64,000 bases of DNA from JAJTFA01 sp051715425 (GCA_051715425.1 JBPXJS010000023.1:1-64000), one strand, 5' to 3'; counted from the first letter of the stretch, positions 33,944 through 43,493 are shown. Notes: generated from the sequence alone by a model not told the origin. Program-made: numbers and translations.

Positions 33944-35038
33944 ATGGAAGATTCGGGCTTATTGCAAATGGAAATAATGGGTAACCCCGCAAAACAGTAC
34001 CTGTATTGTTTGGGGATTTTGTTGCTGGGTATTTTGTTTAAACGTTTTGGTGCTACTTTTTTAAGTAAACAATCGTTCAGGATTTTTAAGCAGTTTTCTC
34101 ACAACCAGTTCTCCGAAGTTTTTGTAGACCTGCTGCGCAAACCCATTGAGCAGTTACTCCTTCTGCTTATATTATACCTGGCTTTTAACCGGCTTTCTTT
34201 TCCAAACAACTGGGAACTGGTGCCCGATACACAATATGGCCTGCGCTGGTTTATTGATGCAGTTTATGGTATAGCCTTGTTTGTGGTTGTTTGTAAAATT
34301 TTGCTAAAGGCCACCGATTTTTTCTCCTATGTATTACAAAACCGGGAAGAATCTCCGGTATCCAAAGAGTTATCCAACTTTTTAAAGGAACTGATTAAAG
34401 TGGTAATTGTGGTGTTATGCGTATTTGCCGGCCTGCGTTTTGTATTTGATGTAAATATTACTGCCTTGGTGGCCTCCCTTGGTATTGGCGGATTGGCAGT
34501 AGCACTGGCCGCTCAGGATACCCTGGCCAACCTGCTTGGATCCTTTGTTATTTACCTTGATAAACCTTTTAAAGTAGGCGATTTAATTGAAGCCGATGGC
34601 ATTTCAGGCAGAATAGAACATGTGGGTTTCCGAACCACAAGAATCAGAACCCTGGAAAAAAGTTTGCTTACCGTGCCCAACAAAAAACTGATTGATACCG
34701 CCCTGAACAATATTACCCTGAGCGAATCGCGAAGGGTGAGGTTTAATCTTGGACTTACCTATAACAGCAAACCCCAACAAATTACAGGTATCATCGATGA
34801 TATTAAACAGGTTATATCTGAACACCCTGATACCAGTGAGGATTTTGTGGTACGTTTCTCCGATTTTGATACCAGTTCCCTCAATATCCTGGTGGTATAT
34901 TTTGTTCAAAGCAACGAGTATGACACCATGATTAAAGCTAAAGAAGAGATTAACCTTCAAATTATGAATATTGTGGAACAACGTGGCTGTGAGTTTGCCT
35001 TTCCGACACAAACGGTGCATCTGGCCAAAAATAGTTAA
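33944..35038 (+). CDS. MscS-type mechanosensitive channel
   Basis: 364 residues. Four predicted TM helices (about 18-36, 63-84, 100-122, 145-168), then the pore helix TM3 signature SLGIGGLAVALAAQDTLANLLGSF (about 178-201), the Sm-like beta domain (VYLDKPFKVGDLIEADG, TRIRTLEKSLLTVPNKKLI) and a cytoplasmic cage domain. Opens on membrane tension to release solutes during osmotic downshift. The promoter 4 bases ahead makes the 33944 start leaderless; internal Mets at residues 9 and 12 are alternatives. Stands alone. Confidence 0.92.
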   Translation: MEDSGLLQMEIMGNPAKQYLYCLGILLLGILFKRFGATFLSKQSFRIFKQFSHNQFSEVFVDLLRKPIEQLLLLLILYLAFNRLSFPNNWELVPDTQYGLRWFIDAVYGIALFVVVCKILLKATDFFSYVLQNREESPVSKELSNFLKELIKVVIVVLCVFAGLRFVFDVNITALVASLGIGGLAVALAAQDTLANLLGSFVIYLDKPFKVGDLIEADGISGRIEHVGFRTTRIRTLEKSLLTVPNKKLIDTALNNITLSESRRVRFNLGLTYNSKPQQITGIIDDIKQVISEHPDTSEDFVVRFSDFDTSSLNILVVYFVQSNEYDTMIKAKEEINLQIMNIVEQRGCEFAFPTQTVHLAKNS

Positions 35039-35158
35039 TTTCGGTTTTATGCATATCCCGGAAGGTAAAACAACATTTCAAGCCCCTTACTTTTCAGTTT
35101 TGTCCGATAAATACAGGCTTTGTTGCTTATGCCAATATGGCAATGGCTTGATTTTTGG

Positions 35159-35166
35159 TAAATTTG
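35159..35166 (+). promoter_or_regulatory. -7 element TAAATTTG
   Basis: Perfect TAnnTTTG 18 bases before the ATG at 35185; short leader. Confidence 0.5.
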
Positions 35167-35184
35167 CCCTTATTAAATCAGTGA

Positions 35185-35685
35185 ATGAATAATTACCCTA
35201 ATTTTCCTGACGATGCCCGTGTTTGGGTATATGCTTCAAACCGGTTGCTAAACGCTGGTGAGCAGGAACAGATTAAAACGGCTGCATCAGATTTCATCAA
35301 CAGGTGGACCTCACATGAGCGCAAAATGGAAGCTTCTTTTGATTTGGCGTATGATGCTTTTTTGGTTCTTACCCTTGATGAGTCGATAAACCAGGCAAGT
35401 GGTTGCGGTATCGATAAATCGGTAGCTTTTTTTAAAGAACTGGAAAAACAATTTGGGCTTACCTTGTTTAACCGCATGCAAATAGAGCTGCTTACTGCTG
35501 ATGGTTTGATAATCACAGATAAAGCAGGTGCCAGCGTTTTGCTTGCTGAAGGAAAGATTACTGCTGAAACACCCACTTTTAATAAGCTGGTAACTTCCTT
35601 CTCTCAATATAAGAACCATTTTAAATTGCCGGTATCCCAATCCTGGTATTACCCCATAATCAGCAAACAACAAACCCTGGCCTGA
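35185..35685 (+). CDS. Conserved protein of unknown function
   Basis: 166 residues, cytoplasmic (no signal peptide, no TM). Visible conserved-looking stretches: DARVWVYASNRLL, SHERKMEASFDLAYDAFLVL, CGIDKSVAFFKELE, FNRMQIELL and SQSWYYPIIS. Similar proteins in this phylum are sometimes named ABC transporter ATPase, but there is no Walker A or B motif, so that name is unsupported. It has its own promoter (TAAATTTG) and lies 73 bases before ftsH. Confidence 0.75.
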   Translation: MNNYPNFPDDARVWVYASNRLLNAGEQEQIKTAASDFINRWTSHERKMEASFDLAYDAFLVLTLDESINQASGCGIDKSVAFFKELEKQFGLTLFNRMQIELLTADGLIITDKAGASVLLAEGKITAETPTFNKLVTSFSQYKNHFKLPVSQSWYYPIISKQQTLA

Positions 35686-35758
35686 TAAGCCTGTTTGTCA
35701 TTAAAACAATTTGTCAGTATTCTTGCTTAAAATTTAGTTTCACCTATAATTCAAATAA

Positions 35759-37810
35759 ATGTCAGATAACAAAAAAAGCGGCTTTATGCCCGGAGACGAT
35801 AAAAAGAATCAAAAACCTAAAATACCTCAGGTTCCTAAATTTAATTTCTACTGGATTTACGGAATCATCTTCGTTATCTTCATAGGTCTTCAGCTTATGC
35901 CTCAGGATGTAGCCATTAAATCGAGCTGGTTTAAGGTAGAGAGTGAAATGATTATGAGCAACGATGTAGAAAAGATTGTTGTTGTAAACAAAAAAGAAGC
36001 TGAGGTTTATATAAAACAGGAAGCCCTGAAAAACGAAAAATACAAGGACCTGAAAAACCGTGGCCTTTTTGGCGATGAAGTAGGTCCGCACTATTCTTTT
36101 GAAATTGGCGATGTAACGCAGTTTACTGCTGATTTAAACAATGCCAAAGCCGCATTTGAAAAAGCAAACCCCGGACAAACACTAAAAATTCCGGTTGAAT
36201 ACGTAACCCAGCAAAACTACTTTACCGATATTATTGGCTGGTTATTGCCATTTGCCCTGCTTATCGGGTTATGGATGTTTATTATGCGCAGAATGGGCGG
36301 AGGACCGGGTGGCGGGGGCCAGATTTTTAATATTGGCAAATCAAAGGCACAGCTATTCGATAAAGAATCTTCTGTAAAAATTACATTTAAAGATGTGGCC
36401 GGCCTGGATGAAGCCAAGGTAGAGGTAATGGAAATTGTAGATTTTCTTAAAAACCCTAAAAAATACACCAACCTGGGTGGTAAAATACCTAAAGGCGCAT
36501 TGCTGGTAGGCCCTCCGGGAACAGGAAAAACCCTATTGGCCAAAGCCGTTGCCGGTGAAGCCGGAGTTCCGTTTTTCTCTCTTTCAGGATCAGATTTCGT
36601 GGAAATGTTTGTAGGTGTTGGTGCCTCACGTGTAAGAGATTTGTTCAGGCAAGCCAAAGAAAAAGCACCTTGTATTATTTTTATTGATGAGATTGATGCA
36701 GTTGGTCGCGCCCGCGGACGTACCCTGATGCAGGGCGGTAATGACGAGCGTGAAAATACCCTGAACCAACTCCTTACAGAAATGGATGGATTTGCAACAG
36801 ATCTGGGTGTAATTATTCTTGCGGCTACCAACCGTCCTGATATTCTTGATCCGGCCCTGCTCAGACCTGGCCGTTTCGACAGACAAATTTCTATTGATAA
36901 GCCGGACCTAAAAGGCCGCGAAGAAATATTTAAAGTACACCTGAAACCGCTTAAGCTCAACAGTGATGTTGACCCTGCCCGCCTGGCCACACAAACTGCA
37001 GGTTTTGCAGGAGCAGAAATTGCCAACGTGTGCAACGAATCGGCTCTTATTGCGGCCCGTAAAGGGAAAGAAAAAATTGAAATGCAGGATTTTCAGGATG
37101 CCATTGACCGTGTAATAGGCGGATTGGAAAAGAAAAACAAAATCATCTCTCCTGAAGAAAAAGAGATTATTGCCTACCACGAATCAGGCCATGCCATTGT
37201 AGGCTGGTTCCTCGAAGGACTTGATCCGCTGGTTAAAGTTTCTATTGTTCCGCGTGGTGTGGCAGCATTGGGTTACGCACAATACCTGCCCAAAGATCAA
37301 TACCTCTATACCACAGAGCAAATGAAAAACATGATGTGCATGACCCTTGGTGGACGTGTGGCGGAGGATATTACCTTTGGCAGAATTTCTACCGGTGCAC
37401 AAAACGATCTGGAGCGTATTACCAAAATGGCTTATGCCATGGTTACCATTTATGGTATGAATGCTAAAGTTGGTAATGTTTCCTTTTACGATGCGCAAAA
37501 TGAATACGGATTTACCAAACCATACTCTGATAAAACAGCGGAGATGATTGATATTGAAGTAAGGCAACTGATTGATGGTTGTTATGTACAAACCAAAGAA
37601 TTACTCCTCTCTAAAAAAGATAAACTGGAAGAATTATCGAAGATTTTGTTGAAACGTGAAATTTTATTTCAGCACGATCTGGAAGGTATTTTGGGTAAGC
37701 GCCCTTTTGATGTAAAAACAGAAGATGCGGTGGTTGCAGATTTACCTGCTGCGGATAATGAGGATAACACCAACCATGTGTCTGCCGAAGAAGATAATAA
37801 AACTGTATAA
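35759..37810 (+). CDS. ftsH: ATP-dependent zinc metalloprotease FtsH
   Basis: A membrane-anchored AAA+ protease that degrades misfolded and regulatory proteins as a hexamer. 683 residues. TM1 (about 31-48), a periplasmic domain (50-155), TM2 (about 159-176), AAA domain with Walker A GPPGTGKT (about 251-258), Walker B IIFIDEID (about 306-313), the second region of homology (LAATNRPDILDPALLRPGRFD), and the zinc protease HESGHAIVG (about 474-482). The acidic C-terminal tail (EEDNKTV end) is typical. The ATG at 35759 precedes a polar N-terminus. Terminator follows. Confidence 0.97.
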   Translation: MSDNKKSGFMPGDDKKNQKPKIPQVPKFNFYWIYGIIFVIFIGLQLMPQDVAIKSSWFKVESEMIMSNDVEKIVVVNKKEAEVYIKQEALKNEKYKDLKNRGLFGDEVGPHYSFEIGDVTQFTADLNNAKAAFEKANPGQTLKIPVEYVTQQNYFTDIIGWLLPFALLIGLWMFIMRRMGGGPGGGGQIFNIGKSKAQLFDKESSVKITFKDVAGLDEAKVEVMEIVDFLKNPKKYTNLGGKIPKGALLVGPPGTGKTLLAKAVAGEAGVPFFSLSGSDFVEMFVGVGASRVRDLFRQAKEKAPCIIFIDEIDAVGRARGRTLMQGGNDERENTLNQLLTEMDGFATDLGVIILAATNRPDILDPALLRPGRFDRQISIDKPDLKGREEIFKVHLKPLKLNSDVDPARLATQTAGFAGAEIANVCNESALIAARKGKEKIEMQDFQDAIDRVIGGLEKKNKIISPEEKEIIAYHESGHAIVGWFLEGLDPLVKVSIVPRGVAALGYAQYLPKDQYLYTTEQMKNMMCMTLGGRVAEDITFGRISTGAQNDLERITKMAYAMVTIYGMNAKVGNVSFYDAQNEYGFTKPYSDKTAEMIDIEVRQLIDGCYVQTKELLLSKKDKLEELSKILLKREILFQHDLEGILGKRPFDVKTEDAVVADLPAADNEDNTNHVSAEEDNKTV

Positions 37811-37826
37811 ACAAACTTCTTCTCTG

Positions 37827-37858
37827 AAAAAGCCGATCTATAACAGGTCGGCTTTTTT
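37827..37858 (+). terminator. Terminator of ftsH
   Basis: AAAAGCCGA (37827-37835) and TCGGCTTTT (37848-37856), followed by further T's. 17 bases after the ftsH stop. Confidence 0.8.
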
Positions 37859-38013
37859 ATTGTCCAATCAACCCAACTGATGATTCACCGAAAACCCTTT
37901 CTGTTCATTCATTGCAGGTTAAATACAAGAGGTGTTACCTTAAAGTTTTGTCTTAAAAGTTTTAATATTCACGGCAATTGCATAGATTAGCCTATGTGCT
38001 AAGAATTTACAAC

Positions 38014-40026
38014 ATGCAATTGGTACTTCGTTGTTTACTCCTTTTTTCTATTCTCTTTTGTGATGCTTATGCGCAAAAGCGGGGAGTAATTGTTGAACCC
38101 GGAAAGAAAAATACTGATTCAGGTAATACCTATGGCCTTATTATTGGCATTTCTGCTTATCAGAATCCTGTTATAGCCTCTCTCCGATATGCTGATATTG
38201 ATGCCCGGCATTTTTATAACTACCTGCTTGAACAGGGGGCTGATAGTTCCAATATTGTTTTATTATTAAATGAGCAGGCCAAATGTGGCGATATATGGTC
38301 GCATCTTGATCAGATAAATGAAACCTTAAAATCAGGCGACCGTTTTTATTTTTACTTCAGCGGGCATGGGGATATAGAATCAAAAATGATTGTGCCGGAT
38401 GCTTTTCTGCTGGCACATGATGCCCCAAAAGGATTTTATGCCAGCGGAGGAACAGTAGGTATTTCTTACCTTAAAAGTTTTTTGGCAACCTTATCGTCAA
38501 AGGGTATTCAGGTTATTTTTATAGTGGATGCATGTAAGGCCGGTACCCTTATCGGTGGACGCGAGGGAATGGATATTACAGCCAATGTATTGAAGGAAAA
38601 ATGGAAACAGGAAATTAAGATACTCAGTTGTCAGGCCGGAGAGCTTTCTCTGGAAGGAAACCAATGGGGCAACGGCAGGGGATTGTTTTCTTATGAACTG
38701 ATAGAGGCGCTAACGGGTAAAGCTGATTTAAACAAAGATCAATTGGTTACCGCCCGTGAGTTGCATCTTTATTTGAGTAAGGAGGTACCGGAAAAAGCTT
38801 TGCCTTCCGCACAACACCCGGTGGTAGAAGGCGACCTGGAATTTGTTTTAGGAAAAGTGGTGCAGGGTAAATCCTCATCGGTTTCAACCGCTACCATCAA
38901 TTACAATAATAACCTTGCTCAAAAAGAGCCTTTGTCATTCATTCACCTCTATCAGGAGTATAACCAATACCTGGATAGCAATATACTGGTGAAGTATGAT
39001 TCAACAGGAAAATTATTACCCTCCGCTCTGTTCTGCCTCCGGCATTTCCCTGATTCAAAAGATGCTGCCTCCTTGTATCAGATTATGCAAAAACAATTGA
39101 GTGCAGCCATGATTAATAATTTAACCTTATACACGCAGCATTACTTATCAAGAGCTACGCGGCAGGCCGATTTACCTGAATCTTACTACCGGAATGCAGA
39201 CAAGCAAACCTTGTTGAGCCTGGAACTGATGTTGCAGGAATTTCCGGGCAGGGCTAAACTTGCCGAATTGGGAATGTTATCCAATGTGTTTTTTGCAAAA
39301 GCCGATGCGGTGATATTTAAAGATATTACCCTGGCCATGACACTTACAGATAGCGCCATAACCATTAATCCGGAAAACCCATTACCGCTTTTTTTTAAAG
39401 CCAATTACCTGGCCGGCAGCTCTCAAAAAGCAGATCCCGATGCAGAATACGCCATTAAACGACTTATGGAACTTGCCCCGCAAAGTTGGTTAGGGTATTC
39501 CAGCTATGCATATTACCGAATTTTCAGGGCACAGCCTATTTCTTTCCCGGTGTCGGCATTAAAACTAAAGGCTGCTGATAAAATGGAAATCCTGGGCTTA
39601 ATAGATCTGGCACAACAAATTGATCCGATTAACCAACATATTAAGTTAGACAGAAAATACCTGAATGATCTTATTGATAACCAGACTTACCGCCTTGCTT
39701 TGATTGATACCACCACACATGATTATTTTAGCCGGTATCAAACCTTTTGGTATCATTATTATAAAAAGGAATATGCTAAAGCAGTTGTGTATGGAGAACA
39801 GGCAACCCGCCTGAACCCCGCTGATGCGCTCTGCCTGTACAATCTGGCAGCCGCCTGCAGCCAGGCCATGTTATATGATAAATCTTTGGAATACCTGGAT
39901 AAAGCAGCAACACTAAACCCATCAATTGCAGCTGATTGTGTGAACGACCTGGACTTTCTTTACCTGAGAGGTAAACCCGATTTTAAAAAGTGGTATAACG
40001 AAAAATACCCCTCACCGCAAAATTAA
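38014..40026 (+). CDS. Secreted caspase-like peptidase (C14) with TPR-like repeats
   Basis: 670 residues. Signal peptide QLVLRCLLLFSILFCDAYAQ (cut after about 21). The caspase fold (about 38-270) has GLIIGISAYQNP, the catalytic His in YFSGHGD (His118) and the catalytic Cys in IVDACKAG (Cys174), the right spacing for a clan CD dyad. After a linker (about 285-310) comes a long helical region (320-670) with TPR-like helix pairs near the C-terminus (AKAVVYGEQATRLNPAD, LAAACSQAMLYDKSLEY, AATLNPSI). Bacterial caspase homologues cut after Arg/Lys or Asp and are tied to stress or programmed death, but this one is exported, so a periplasmic or surface role fits better. Start set by the signal peptide. 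Confidence 0.88.
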   Translation: MQLVLRCLLLFSILFCDAYAQKRGVIVEPGKKNTDSGNTYGLIIGISAYQNPVIASLRYADIDARHFYNYLLEQGADSSNIVLLLNEQAKCGDIWSHLDQINETLKSGDRFYFYFSGHGDIESKMIVPDAFLLAHDAPKGFYASGGTVGISYLKSFLATLSSKGIQVIFIVDACKAGTLIGGREGMDITANVLKEKWKQEIKILSCQAGELSLEGNQWGNGRGLFSYELIEALTGKADLNKDQLVTARELHLYLSKEVPEKALPSAQHPVVEGDLEFVLGKVVQGKSSSVSTATINYNNNLAQKEPLSFIHLYQEYNQYLDSNILVKYDSTGKLLPSALFCLRHFPDSKDAASLYQIMQKQLSAAMINNLTLYTQHYLSRATRQADLPESYYRNADKQTLLSLELMLQEFPGRAKLAELGMLSNVFFAKADAVIFKDITLAMTLTDSAITINPENPLPLFFKANYLAGSSQKADPDAEYAIKRLMELAPQSWLGYSSYAYYRIFRAQPISFPVSALKLKAADKMEILGLIDLAQQIDPINQHIKLDRKYLNDLIDNQTYRLALIDTTTHDYFSRYQTFWYHYYKKEYAKAVVYGEQATRLNPADALCLYNLAAACSQAMLYDKSLEYLDKAATLNPSIAADCVNDLDFLYLRGKPDFKKWYNEKYPSPQN

Positions 40027-40126
40027 CCGGAAGCGGCAATGATGATGCCAGCTGCAATAAAAGGAGATTGTATCCAATCAGCTGATTCTATTTTTAATTG
40101 CATGAACTTTTTTTACCTTGCACCTG

Positions 40127-40780
40127 GTGGAACAAACAACCTCAAAAGAGAAAATATTAAAGAAGGTAAGGGCAGCACTTATTTTTAAATCGAAAAGTAA
40201 GTATGCCAATATTGATCTTGATTCCAATGTATATACCCAACCTCCGGCCACGGAATCTATACTGGAAACATTTGCCAAAAGTTTTACAGAAGCGGGCGGG
40301 CAGTTTGTAATATGCGATAATAAGTTTGATTTTATTGATAAACTGATTACCCTGATTGACCGCAAAAAACTGAAAAATATGTTTTGCGGGGAAGAAGAAC
40401 TGCAGGAGATGCTTATTGACAGTGGTATCAGCCACCTTCACCTTAAAGATCAATTATCCAAAACATCGGTATCACTCACCAGTTGCGAGGCGCTGATTGC
40501 CAGAACCGGCAGTGTGTTGGTTACCTCCGCAAAAAATTCCCGTATCCTTACCATATATCCAAATACCCATTTGGTAATTGCTTATTCTTCTCAGGTGGTA
40601 ATGGAAATTAAAGATGGCCTGCAGGTGCTTAAAAACAGGTATGGTAAAAATATCCCCTCTATGTTATCGTTTATAACAGGACCATCGCGCACCAGTGATA
40701 TTGAACGCAAACTGGTTACCGGAGCACATGGACCAAAAGAGTTGTTTGTTTTTATCATTGACGATTTGAAACATTCCTGA
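40127..40780 (+). CDS. LUD-domain protein (LutC/YkgG-like)
   Basis: 217 residues of the LUD fold: EKILKKVRAALI at the start, a central EELQEMLIDSGI and the core motif ARTGSVLVTSAKNSRILTIYPNTHLVIAYSSQVV (two pieces, about 125-160). In LutABC it is part of L-lactate oxidation to pyruvate; here lutA and lutB are absent, so the role is open. The GTG at 40127 reads as MEQTTSKEKILKK, the usual N-terminus for this group; a TTG at 40118 would add three residues and no ATG is in frame. Confidence 0.85.
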   Translation: MEQTTSKEKILKKVRAALIFKSKSKYANIDLDSNVYTQPPATESILETFAKSFTEAGGQFVICDNKFDFIDKLITLIDRKKLKNMFCGEEELQEMLIDSGISHLHLKDQLSKTSVSLTSCEALIARTGSVLVTSAKNSRILTIYPNTHLVIAYSSQVVMEIKDGLQVLKNRYGKNIPSMLSFITGPSRTSDIERKLVTGAHGPKELFVFIIDDLKHS

Positions 40781-40808
40781 TCAGCATTACATTCCTATTA
40801 TTGAGTAA

Positions 40809-41558
40809 TTGAGCCAACCCAAAAAAACATATTTCGCATCCGATTTTCACCTGGGGATTCCTGATGCAGCAAGCAGTGCTGAAAGAGAAAAAAGAATTAT
40901 ACGCTGGCTCGACAGCATTAAGCCCGATTGTGCTGAATTGTTTATTGTAGGCGATGTGTTTGATTTTTGGTTTGAGTATAAACTGGTGGTTCCAAAAGGT
41001 TTTGTGCGGCTTCAGGCAAAATTTGCCGAGTTTACAGATGCCGGCATTCCGGTGCACTTTTTTCATGGCAACCACGATTTGTGGCAATTTGGCTATTTTG
41101 AAAAAGAACTTGGTGTGCAGGTTCATGCCAAACCTATTATCAGGGAAATAAATGGCAAACGATTTTATATAGGCCATGGTGATGGCCTGGGACCTGATCA
41201 ATTGCGGTTTAAAACCATTTTATGGATCTATAGAAACCGCCTGTTTCAACGTCTTTTTGCCTTTTTTCATCCGTATATTGGTATCTCAATTGCCAACTGG
41301 TTCTCTCACCAGAGCAAACTCAAAACATTTGATGGTAACTTTACCTTTTACGAAGAGAAAGAGTTTTTAATCCGTTTTTGCAGATCGCTGCTGCAAACAG
41401 AACATTTCGACTATATGGTATTTGGTCATCGCCACCTGCCTATGGTTTATCAATTAAATGAGCAAAGCCAATATATAAACCTTGGCGACTGGATAGGGTT
41501 TAACTCTTTTGCAGAGTTTAATGGCCATACGCTTGAGCTGAAAACCTTTGAAAAATAA
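40809..41558 (+). CDS. UDP-2,3-diacylglucosamine diphosphatase-like (LpxH family)
   Basis: 249 residues of the calcineurin-like metallophosphoesterase fold: SDFHLG (about 10-15), VGDVFDFW (about 47-54), HGNHDLW (about 83-89), HGDGLGPD (about 125-132), FGHRHLP (about 204-210). All five metal-binding blocks are present and match LpxH, which makes lipid X for lipid A by hydrolysing UDP-2,3-diacylglucosamine. The TTG start is the only one in frame before the fold. It lies 28 bases after the LUD gene and abuts the next gene with no gap. Confidence 0.88.
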   Translation: MSQPKKTYFASDFHLGIPDAASSAEREKRIIRWLDSIKPDCAELFIVGDVFDFWFEYKLVVPKGFVRLQAKFAEFTDAGIPVHFFHGNHDLWQFGYFEKELGVQVHAKPIIREINGKRFYIGHGDGLGPDQLRFKTILWIYRNRLFQRLFAFFHPYIGISIANWFSHQSKLKTFDGNFTFYEEKEFLIRFCRSLLQTEHFDYMVFGHRHLPMVYQLNEQSQYINLGDWIGFNSFAEFNGHTLELKTFEK

Positions 41559-42389
41559 ATGATAAAAAAAGGAATAGCCGGTTGTTTCTTGTTTTTCTGC
41601 CTGTTGCCGATATTAAAGGCACAAACAGAAGAGGGAAAAGACACGGTATCTCCTGTTTCCTTTACTCTTATAAAAAGTATAGATATTGAAGCAAAGGATA
41701 TTCAGACAGACCGGCTTGGAAATCTTTTTGTAGTAACCAAGAGCAATCAATTGTATAAATACAGCCCCGAGGGAAACCTTCTGGGAACACTTAATTACAA
41801 ATACACCGGCAATATTTCTCATGTTGATGCTACCAATCCGCTGGAGGTTTATGTTTTTTACAAGGAACTTAACCTCATCATTTTTTTAGATAATAACCTC
41901 GCATATCGTGGCGAAATGAAGCTGGATCAGATGGGTATTGGCCAGGCATCAGCCATTGCACGCTCCTTTGACAATGGTGCGTGGGCATTTGATATGGCCG
42001 ACCTGCAATTAAAAAAAACAGATAAAAACGGAGAAAACCTGCAAAGCAGTGGCAATATCAGGCAGTTTGTAAACAGCAAAACGGTTACACCAACCTACGT
42101 ATATGATGATAACAGCCGGGTGTTTTTAAACGACTCTACTATTGGGGTGATGGTATTTGATGTATTTGCCCACTACCTGAAAACCATACCCGTAAAGGGC
42201 TGTACGGAGGTAAAGGTAATCGGAGACGACCTCTATTATTACCTCGATGGCAAGATTCATAAGTACAATCAGCGGTCTTTTCAAACTGCTTCCTATGCAC
42301 TTCCGGAAAATAAAATAACAGATCTGAGTATAGAAAAGGGCCGCCTTTATTTGCTCCTAAGCAACAGTATTCACATTTATACTTTTTAG
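41559..42389 (+). CDS. Secreted beta-propeller-like protein, unknown
   Basis: 276 residues. Signal peptide IKKGIAGCFLFFCLLPILKAQ (cut after about 22). The rest is a run of beta-strand repeats of about 40 residues with motifs such as DIQTDRLGNLFVVTKSNQLYKYSP, WAFDMADLQLKKTDKNG and DLSIEKGRLYLLLSNSIHIYTF, suggesting a beta-propeller. The ATG follows the previous stop directly (TAAATG), so the two are co-transcribed. Function unknown; possibly linked to lipid A or outer-membrane homeostasis by context only. Confidence 0.75.
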   Translation: MIKKGIAGCFLFFCLLPILKAQTEEGKDTVSPVSFTLIKSIDIEAKDIQTDRLGNLFVVTKSNQLYKYSPEGNLLGTLNYKYTGNISHVDATNPLEVYVFYKELNLIIFLDNNLAYRGEMKLDQMGIGQASAIARSFDNGAWAFDMADLQLKKTDKNGENLQSSGNIRQFVNSKTVTPTYVYDDNSRVFLNDSTIGVMVFDVFAHYLKTIPVKGCTEVKVIGDDLYYYLDGKIHKYNQRSFQTASYALPENKITDLSIEKGRLYLLLSNSIHIYTF

Positions 42390-42405
42390 CCTCACTCTTC
42401 TTTCC

Positions 42406-42413
42406 TATTTTTG
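42406..42413 (+). promoter_or_regulatory. -7 element TATTTTTG before prfA
   Basis: Perfect TAnnTTTG six bases (CCCCCC) ahead of the prfA ATG; near-leaderless transcript. No TTG at -33 spacing. Confidence 0.5.
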
Positions 42414-42419
42414 CCCCCC

Positions 42420-43493
42420 ATGCTTGATAAATTAGAAGCCATTAAAAAACGATCCGATCAGGTTGGAGAAATGCTCACTCATCCTGATGCCATATCGGAT
42501 ATGAAGCGTTTTACCCAGCTGAACCGCGAGTTTAAAGATTTGCAGAAGATTGTAGATGTGTACTTTGTGTACAAAAACCTGGTGGAGAATATTGCCAATG
42601 CAAGGGAACTGCTGAATACGGAGAAAGATCAGGAAATGCGGGAGATGGCCAAAGCGGAGTTGGAAGAACTGGAACCTAAGGTTGCTCCACTGGAAGAGGA
42701 TATACGGGTAATGCTTATTCCCAAAGACCCTGAAGACACCAAAAATGCGGTTGTAGAGATTCGTGCCGGAACAGGTGGCGATGAAGCCAGTTTGTTTGCG
42801 GGTGATTTGTTCCGGATGTACAGCCGGTATTGCGAAAAACGTGGCTGGAAAACTGAAGTGATAGACTTTACCGAAGGAACTGCCGGTGGATATAAAGAAA
42901 TAGTACTTGAAGTTACGGGAGAAGACGCTTATGGCATTTTAAAATACGAAAGTGGCGTTCACCGCGTACAACGTGTACCTGATACAGAAACCCAGGGTCG
43001 TGTACATACTTCGGCTGCATCTGTAGTGGTATTGCCCGAAGCAGAGGATCTGGATTTTGAATTAAACCCTGCCGATATTGATATGCAAACCGCGCGGTCT
43101 GGTGGTGCGGGTGGCCAAAATGTAAATAAAGTAGAATCCAAGGTAATGCTTACCCATAAGCCCACGGGAATTGTGGTGGTGTGCCAGGTGGAACGCACCC
43201 AAAACGGAAACCGTGAGCGTGCCATGCAAATGTTGCGTACCAAATTGTATGAAATGGAAGTGCAGAAAAGACAGGATGCCGTTTCTAAAAGACGTAAAAC
43301 AATGGTTTCAACAGGCGACCGCTCTGCCAAGATACGTACCTATAATTTTCCTCAATCGCGCGTTACTGATCACCGGATTAACCTTACCAAATATAACCTT
43401 TCCGAAGTGCTTGACGGAGAAATTCAGGAATTCCTTGATCAGCTTCAGATAGCGGAAAATGCCGAGAAACTCAAAGAGGGAGTTGTATCATAA
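42420..43493 (+). CDS. prfA: Peptide chain release factor 1
   Basis: Recognises UAA and UAG in the ribosomal A site and triggers release. 357 residues. N-terminal helical domain, the anticodon-like PxT tripeptide (PDT at 187-189 in RVPDTETQGR), the catalytic GGQ in SGGAGGQNVNKVESK (about 232-246) and RDHRINLTKYN-type C-terminal strand (here TDHRINLTKYN). The ATG at 42420 is taken; an in-frame TTG lies inside the promoter. Convergent with the AHSA1 gene, 5 bases away. Confidence 0.97.
   Translation: MLDKLEAIKKRSDQVGEMLTHPDAISDMKRFTQLNREFKDLQKIVDVYFVYKNLVENIANARELLNTEKDQEMREMAKAELEELEPKVAPLEEDIRVMLIPKDPEDTKNAVVEIRAGTGGDEASLFAGDLFRMYSRYCEKRGWKTEVIDFTEGTAGGYKEIVLEVTGEDAYGILKYESGVHRVQRVPDTETQGRVHTSAASVVVLPEAEDLDFELNPADIDMQTARSGGAGGQNVNKVESKVMLTHKPTGIVVVCQVERTQNGNRERAMQMLRTKLYEMEVQKRQDAVSKRRKTMVSTGDRSAKIRTYNFPQSRVTDHRINLTKYNLSEVLDGEIQEFLDQLQIAENAEKLKEGVVS

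Noticed and set aside
35185..35685. Name ABC transporter ATPase for the 166-residue protein
   Set aside because: There is no Walker A, Walker B or signature motif, so the name would mislead.
36217..37035. 272-codon minus-strand frame inside ftsH
   Set aside because: Antisense shadow of the AAA domain; composition (Arg/Pro/Ser-rich) is typical of reverse frames, and ftsH is unambiguous.
40127..40780. lutC of a lactate utilisation operon
   Set aside because: The LUD fold is clear but lutA and lutB are absent and the neighbours are unrelated, so a lactate role is not claimed.
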